Below, one piece after another: positions 35,913 to 39,402 of a stretch of 39,402 nt of DNA. Under the pieces are notes generated by a model, which did no database searches, was not told where the DNA came from, and saw only the letters and a list, made by a program, of their open reading frames with translations. The position numbers were made by a program, and so were the translations under genes. Within the stretch, counting starts at the first letter, position 1, and the number at the start of each line of letters is the position of its first letter. The DNA lies in NCBI RefSeq assembly GCF_004348325.1, contig NZ_SMKF01000034.1, forward strand, positions 1-39,402. The letters run 5' to 3'. The stretch is from Micromonospora sp. KC213 (lineage in GTDB: Bacteria; Actinomycetota; Actinomycetes; Mycobacteriales; Micromonosporaceae).

Positions 35913-36729
35913 GCGGGTCGCGGTACGCAAGACGTACAAGCTCTTCATCGGCGGGAAGTTCCCGCGCAGCGAGTCGGGACGGTCGTATCTCGTGCAGGAC
36001 TCGAACGTGTCGCTGGCTTCCCGCAAGGACGCGCGGGACGCCGTCGTCGCCGCCCGCGCCGCGGTGCAGGGGTGGGCCGGGGCGACCGCGTACAACCGGG
36101 GTCAGATCCTCTACCGGGTCGCCGAGATGCTGGAGGGCCGCCGCGAACAGTTCGTCGCGCTCGGCGTGCCCGCCGACGAGGTGGACGCCGCGACCGACCG
36201 CTGGGTCTGGTACGCCGGCTGGTCCGACAAGCTCCCGCAGGTGTACGGCGGCGCGAACCCGGTCGCCGGGCCGTACTTCAACCTGTCCACGCCGGAGCCC
36301 ACCGGCGTGGTGGCCGTGGTGGCCCCGGAGGCCCCGGCGCTACTCGGCCTGGTCAGCGTGATCGCGCCGGCGATGGTCACCGGCAACACGGTGGTGGTGG
36401 CGGCCTCGCCGTCCGCGCCCCTGGCGGCGGTGACCCTGGCCGAGGTGCTGGCCACCTCGGATCTACCTGGCGGGGTGGTGAACATCCTGACCGGTCACCT
36501 GACGGAGACCGTGCCGACGCTGGCGAGCCACCTGGACGTCAACGCGATCGACCTGACCGGCGTCACCGACGCTGACCTGGCGGCCGAGCTGGAGGTCGGT
36601 GCGGCGCAGAACCTCAAGCGGGTGCTCCGGCCGGCCCCGGCGGACCACGACTGGTTCGCCGACCCCGGCATCACCCGGATGACCACCCTCCTGGAGACGA
36701 AAACCGTCTGGCATCCCAAGGGGGTGTGA
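35905..36729 (+). CDS. truncated aldehyde dehydrogenase-like protein without catalytic domain
   Basis: A 274-residue protein matching only the N-terminal cofactor-binding half of the ALDH fold: KLFIGGKFPRSESGRSY, AAVQGWAGATAYNRGQILYRVAEMLEGRR, YAGWSDKLPQVYG, and a degenerate VVAPEAPALLGLVSVIAPAMVTGNTVVVAASPSAPLA. The chain ends after GVVNILTGHLTE and AQNLKRVLRPA, so the catalytic Cys and Glu regions are missing. The frame is intact and overlaps the upstream ALDH by 8 nt, and GC bias is normal, so this is not a recent frameshift. It may be a regulatory or structural partner of the catalytic ALDH. A pseudogene is less likely because the C-terminal end is cleanly formed. Confidence 0.85.
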   Translation: MSERVAVRKTYKLFIGGKFPRSESGRSYLVQDSNVSLASRKDARDAVVAARAAVQGWAGATAYNRGQILYRVAEMLEGRREQFVALGVPADEVDAATDRWVWYAGWSDKLPQVYGGANPVAGPYFNLSTPEPTGVVAVVAPEAPALLGLVSVIAPAMVTGNTVVVAASPSAPLAAVTLAEVLATSDLPGGVVNILTGHLTETVPTLASHLDVNAIDLTGVTDADLAAELEVGAAQNLKRVLRPAPADHDWFADPGITRMTTLLETKTVWHPKGV

Positions 36730-36751
36730 GCGGGTGCAACCCTGGGGGGAT

Positions 36752-36770
36752 CTACTACGGGGGGTAGGAT
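36752..36770 (+). promoter_or_regulatory. blaI promoter with CTAC/GTAG dyad
   Basis: TAGGAT (36765-36770) ends 8 nt before GTG 36778, so the transcript is probably leaderless. CTAC (36755-36758) and GTAG (36764-36767) form an inverted pair overlapping the -10, and a further CTAC lies at 36752-36755. It is a probable BlaI autoregulatory site. Confidence 0.5.
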
Positions 36771-36777
36771 TGGGGAC

Positions 36778-37209
36778 GTGACTCGGTTGGGCGATCTTGA
36801 GCGTGCGGTGATGGACGTGCTGTGGGACTCGGTGCCCGCCGCGTCGGGCGGGGTGACCGTGCGCGAGGTGGCCGATGCCCTGGACGGACGCGAGCTGGCG
36901 TACACCACGGTGATGACCGTGCTGGACCGGCTCGCCGGCAAGGGCATGGTGCAGCGCGAACGGGAGGGGCGGGCCTGGCGCTACCGGGCTGCGGCCAGCC
37001 GCGAGGCGCACATCGCGCAGCTCATGCTCGACGCCCTCGACCTCGGCGGCAGCCGCGACGCGGCGCTGGTCCGGTTCGCCCGCTCGGTCACCGGCACCGA
37101 GGCCGACGTGCTCCGCGCGGCGCTCGGGGCGCAGGCCGGGCGCACCGACCGGGTCGACGACCCGCGCGCCGGGCGGGCGAGGCGCGCCGACGAGGCGACG
37201 GACCGGTAG
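36778..37209 (+). CDS. blaI: BlaI/MecI/CopY-family transcriptional regulator
   Basis: A 143-residue winged-helix repressor. The N-terminal LGDLERAVMDVLWDS and the helix-turn-helix VREVADALDGRELAYTTVMTVLDRLAGKGMVQREREGRAWRYRAA (about 28-72) are diagnostic. The C-terminal helical dimerisation part ends in an Arg/Asp-rich tail. GTG 36778 follows the TAGGAT hexamer directly. The M56 peptidase gene starts 10 nt after its stop, the classical blaI-blaR pairing in which protease activity relieves repression. Similar CTAC/GTAG dyads precede both this gene and cydA. Confidence 0.92.
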   Translation: MTRLGDLERAVMDVLWDSVPAASGGVTVREVADALDGRELAYTTVMTVLDRLAGKGMVQREREGRAWRYRAAASREAHIAQLMLDALDLGGSRDAALVRFARSVTGTEADVLRAALGAQAGRTDRVDDPRAGRARRADEATDR

Positions 37210-37219
37210 GGCGGCACCC

Positions 37220-38125
37220 GTGGCCTTCGCCGTGCACTTCGCCGCGTCGATGCTGGCCTGCTGGTTGACCGCGCAGGTGCTCGCCGCCTCCCGATGGACG
37301 TGGCGCGCGCCCCGGGTGGCCATCGTCTGCTGGCAGGCCGTCGGGCTGGCACTGGGCCTGTCCGCGATCGGGCTGCCGATGGCGTCGGGTCTGGCCGCGT
37401 ACGACCGACCGACCGGCAGCGCCCTGCTCGCCCTCGCCTCCGACCTGGGTCACGGCACCCTCCCGGCCGGGATGGGTGCCGCGCAGCTCGGGCTGGTGGC
37501 CATCGGGTTCGGCATCGGCGGCGTCCTGCTCGCCACGACCGTACGCAGTGTCCACGCCACGGTCCGCGCCCAGCGCCGGCACCGGGACCTGCTCACTCTG
37601 GTCGCTCGCCGGGATCCGACCGTGCCGGGCGCGCTGGTACTGGACCATCCGAGCGCCGCGGCGTACTGCCTGCCCGGGGTGCGGCCCCGGGTGGTGGTCA
37701 GCGCCGGCACGCTCGATTTGCTGGACCGGGCCGAGTTGGCGGCGGTGCTCACCCACGAGCGGGCGCACGCGCAGGAGCGGCACGATCTGGTACTGCTGCC
37801 GTTCACCGCGCTGTGCCGGGCGCTGCCCTGGTTCCGCTGGGTCCGCGACGCGCACGAGCGGGTCGCCCTGCTGGTCGAGATGCGGGCCGACGACAAGGCC
37901 CGCGAACTGCACGCCGAGGCGTCCCTCGCCGGCGCGCTGCGCCGCTTCGCGGCCTGCCGGGACCGGATCACCCCGGTCGGGGCGCTCGGGGTGGGCGACC
38001 GCGACCTGGACGTGCGGGTGCAACGGTTGATGCTGGCCGACCGTCCGCCCCGGGTGCTCGGGGCCACCGCGCTGGCCGTGGCGGCCACCCTGGTCGCCCT
38101 GCCGGTCTCCCTCTTCCTGAACTGA
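37220..38125 (+). CDS. M56 family (BlaR1-like) membrane metallopeptidase
   Basis: A 301-residue integral membrane zinc peptidase. Hydrophobic helices lie at about 6-24, 33-56, 85-108 and 280-299. The zinc motif HERAH is H179-E180-x-x-H183, and the likely third ligand is E220 in VEMRADDKARE. It lacks the extracellular penicillin-binding domain of staphylococcal BlaR1, matching the short actinobacterial form (M. tuberculosis Rv1845c). It probably acts on BlaI or membrane proteins in response to an envelope or respiratory signal. GTG 37220 lies 10 nt after blaI. Confidence 0.9.
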   Translation: MAFAVHFAASMLACWLTAQVLAASRWTWRAPRVAIVCWQAVGLALGLSAIGLPMASGLAAYDRPTGSALLALASDLGHGTLPAGMGAAQLGLVAIGFGIGGVLLATTVRSVHATVRAQRRHRDLLTLVARRDPTVPGALVLDHPSAAAYCLPGVRPRVVVSAGTLDLLDRAELAAVLTHERAHAQERHDLVLLPFTALCRALPWFRWVRDAHERVALLVEMRADDKARELHAEASLAGALRRFAACRDRITPVGALGVGDRDLDVRVQRLMLADRPPRVLGATALAVAATLVALPVSLFLN

Positions 38126-38163
38126 GCCGGCCGCCGAGCCACCCTTAGGGATCTTCACGGAGG

Positions 38164-38196
38164 TATAAGTAGAGAGCCTACGTGTAGGTTTTCTAC
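38164..38196 (+). promoter_or_regulatory. cydA promoter with 28-bp BlaI-like dyad
   Basis: TATAAG (38164-38169) may be the -10. Overlapping its last base, GTAGAGAGCCTACG (38169-38182) mirrors TGTAGGTTTTCTAC (38183-38196) with 11 of 14 positions matching, and the core CCTAC-GT-GTAGG is perfect. It shares CTAC/GTAG half-sites with the blaI promoter. Confidence 0.55.
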
Positions 38197-38226
38197 GACA
38201 AGTGAGCCAACTCCCGGAGAGCGGTC

Positions 38227-39402
38227 ATGGACACCCTGCTCCTCGCACGCCTGCAGTTCGCCACCACCACCTCGATCCACTTCCTGTTCGTCGTGGTCAC
38301 CCTGGGCCTGGTCACCCTGCTGGTCGGGATGCAGACCGCCGGGTACCTCACCGGCAACCCGGCGTGGGAGCGGCTGACCCGGTTCTGGGGTCAGCTCTAC
38401 GTGATCAACTATGTGCTCGGCATCGCCACCGGCATCGTGATGGAGTTCCAGTTCGGGCTGAACTGGAGCGGCCTGTCGCGCTACGTCGGCAACGTCTTCG
38501 GCGCACCCCTGGCCATCGAGACGCTGGTCGCGTTCTTCCTGGAGTCCACGTTCCTCGGCATGTGGATCTTCGGCTGGCACCGGCTACGCCGCGGCGTCCA
38601 CCTCGCGCTGCTCTGGGGCGTCGCGCTCACCGCGTACGCCTCCGCCTTCTGGATCATGGTGGCCAACGCCTGGTTGCAGAACCCGGTCGGCTACCAGGTG
38701 CGCGACGGAATCGCCCACCTCACCGACTTCGGCGCGCTGCTCACCAACCCCACCTTCGGGACAGCCTTCGGGCACGTGGTCGCCGCCGCGCTGCTCACCG
38801 GCGGCCTGCTGATGGCCGCGATCAGCGCCGGTCACCTGCTGCGCCGCACCCCCGACCTCGCACTGTTCCGCACCTCGCTGCGGATCGGGCTGGTCACCGC
38901 CGCGGTGGCGGTGACCCTGGTGCAGGGCTTCGGCTTCGCCCAGTTCGGCCCGGTCCAACAGGTCCAGCCCACCAAGTTCGGCGGCGGCCCGACCGCCGAC
39001 ACGCTGGTCGCCGAGTGGACCGCCCGGTTCGGCCCCGGCGACTACACCCCGCCGGTGCTGTCCAGCGTCGGGCTCGGCTTCATGATCCTGATCGGCTTGC
39101 TCCTCGGCGGCGTCTGGCTCCTGCTGCCGCTGCTCTGGCGGGACTGGATCATCCGGCTGCGCTTCCCGCTCTGGCTACTCCGAATCGCCCTGCCGCTCCC
39201 CTTCATCGCGGCGATCCTCGGTTGGATCGCCCGCGAGGTGGGCCGCCAGCCCTGGGTGGCGTACGGGTTGCTCCCCACCGAACGGGCCGTCTCGACCGTC
39301 GCCCCCGGGCTCATGCTCACCTCGCTGATCGGCTTCACCCTGCTGCTCGGCGCCCTGTCGGTCACCAACTGGGTGCTGTTCGCCCGGCACGCCGCCCGGG
39401 GC
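38227..39402 (+). CDS. cydA: cytochrome bd ubiquinol oxidase subunit I (partial, runs off right edge)
   Basis: Quinol:oxygen oxidoreductase subunit of the inner membrane. The 392 visible residues contain the haem ligands H18 (SIHFLF), E98 and E106 (AIETLVAFFLEST) and H183 (FGHVVA), equivalent to E. coli H19, E99, E107 and H186. WGQLYVINYVLGIATGIVMEFQFGLNW and FGFAQFGPVQQVQPTKF are family signatures; the Q-loop appears short. At least eight transmembrane helices are visible. ATG 38227 has ribosome binding site GGAGAG. CydB presumably follows outside the window. The bd oxidase has high oxygen affinity and operates when the cytochrome bc1-aa3 branch is limited. Confidence 0.96.
   Translation, partial: MDTLLLARLQFATTTSIHFLFVVVTLGLVTLLVGMQTAGYLTGNPAWERLTRFWGQLYVINYVLGIATGIVMEFQFGLNWSGLSRYVGNVFGAPLAIETLVAFFLESTFLGMWIFGWHRLRRGVHLALLWGVALTAYASAFWIMVANAWLQNPVGYQVRDGIAHLTDFGALLTNPTFGTAFGHVVAAALLTGGLLMAAISAGHLLRRTPDLALFRTSLRIGLVTAAVAVTLVQGFGFAQFGPVQQVQPTKFGGGPTADTLVAEWTARFGPGDYTPPVLSSVGLGFMILIGLLLGGVWLLLPLLWRDWIIRLRFPLWLLRIALPLPFIAAILGWIAREVGRQPWVAYGLLPTERAVSTVAPGLMLTSLIGFTLLLGALSVTNWVLFARHAARG

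Noticed and set aside
35905..36729. Second aldehyde dehydrogenase as a pseudogene
   Set aside because: The frame is intact, GC bias is normal and the gene overlaps its neighbour as a coupled unit; missing catalytic residues alone do not show decay.
38126..38226. Rex operator upstream of cydA
   Set aside because: No TGTGAA/TTCACA palindrome is present; a lone TTCAC lacks a partner, and the GTAG/CTAC dyad is the only strong symmetry.

Overview
The window is very GC-rich (roughly 70% or more by eye), densely packed and strongly biased to G/C in third codon positions. It carries family markers typical of Actinobacteria: acyl-CoA carboxylase alpha and epsilon subunits, GuaB1, LpdA, a GPP34 protein, an SCO6745-type protein, an excalibur protein and PknB-like kinases. 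The gene content fits Micromonosporaceae (Micromonospora or a close relative). Part of the order (accE, maf, accA, then lpdA, an amidohydrolase, a sugar phosphomutase and upp) echoes the Mycobacterium tuberculosis Rv3281-Rv3309c region. Genus and synteny are recalled from memory, not searched. No rRNA, tRNA, CRISPR array, insertion sequence or prophage was seen.

Layout. 1-1290 (-): Ser/Thr kinase cut by the left edge. 1382-8041 (+): acyl-CoA carboxylase epsilon subunit, then a three-gene type VII secretion-like cassette (two helical putative substrates and a mycosin protease, translationally coupled), then maf, an O-methyltransferase and the biotinylated acyl-CoA carboxylase alpha subunit. 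8168-9607 (+): guaB1. 9621-15009: a TetR/DoxX divergent pair, then a MarR regulator overlapping a heterodimeric ABC exporter. 15097-16806 (-): a short threonyl-tRNA synthetase paralogue with an upstream leader peptide, and an excalibur protein. 17185-19788: a DUF998 membrane protein, lpdA and a gamma-glutamylcyclotransferase-like gene. 19861-23352 (-): a tandem GNAT protein, an SCO6745-type protein, a coiled-coil protein and an MBL hydrolase. 23476-27819: a DUF4349 lipoprotein, an M20 amidohydrolase and a methylmalonyl-CoA mutase large subunit. 27977-33323: a second Ser/Thr kinase with a Thr-rich repeat, a phosphohexomutase, a GPP34 protein and upp. 33460-36729 (+): deoC and two overlapping aldehyde dehydrogenase genes, the second lacking a catalytic half. 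36778-39402 (+): blaI, an M56 peptidase and cydA, cut by the right edge.

How the parts work together. AccE, Maf and AccA3 represent the carboxylase that makes malonyl- or methylmalonyl-CoA; the mutase at 26236 works on the same metabolite pool. Upp, DeoC, the aldehyde dehydrogenases and the sugar phosphomutase suit nucleoside and deoxyribose salvage. BlaI and the M56 peptidase sit directly before cytochrome bd oxidase, and similar CTAC/GTAG dyads precede both blaI and cydA.

Most notable observations. (1) A 17-codon leader peptide with three consecutive Thr codons, followed by a pause-type hairpin and a perfect 15-bp terminator-like hairpin, lies directly upstream of an editing-domain-less ThrRS: a candidate threonine attenuator. 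(2) A mycosin-only type VII-like cassette has a lower-GC, TTA-containing core. (3) Kinase 2 carries seven D-A/T-T-Q repeats whose Thr is followed at +3 by Ile or Val, an arrangement suited to FHA docking. (4) About a dozen genes have a TANNNT hexamer ending 7-9 nt before the start codon, indicating widespread leaderless transcription.
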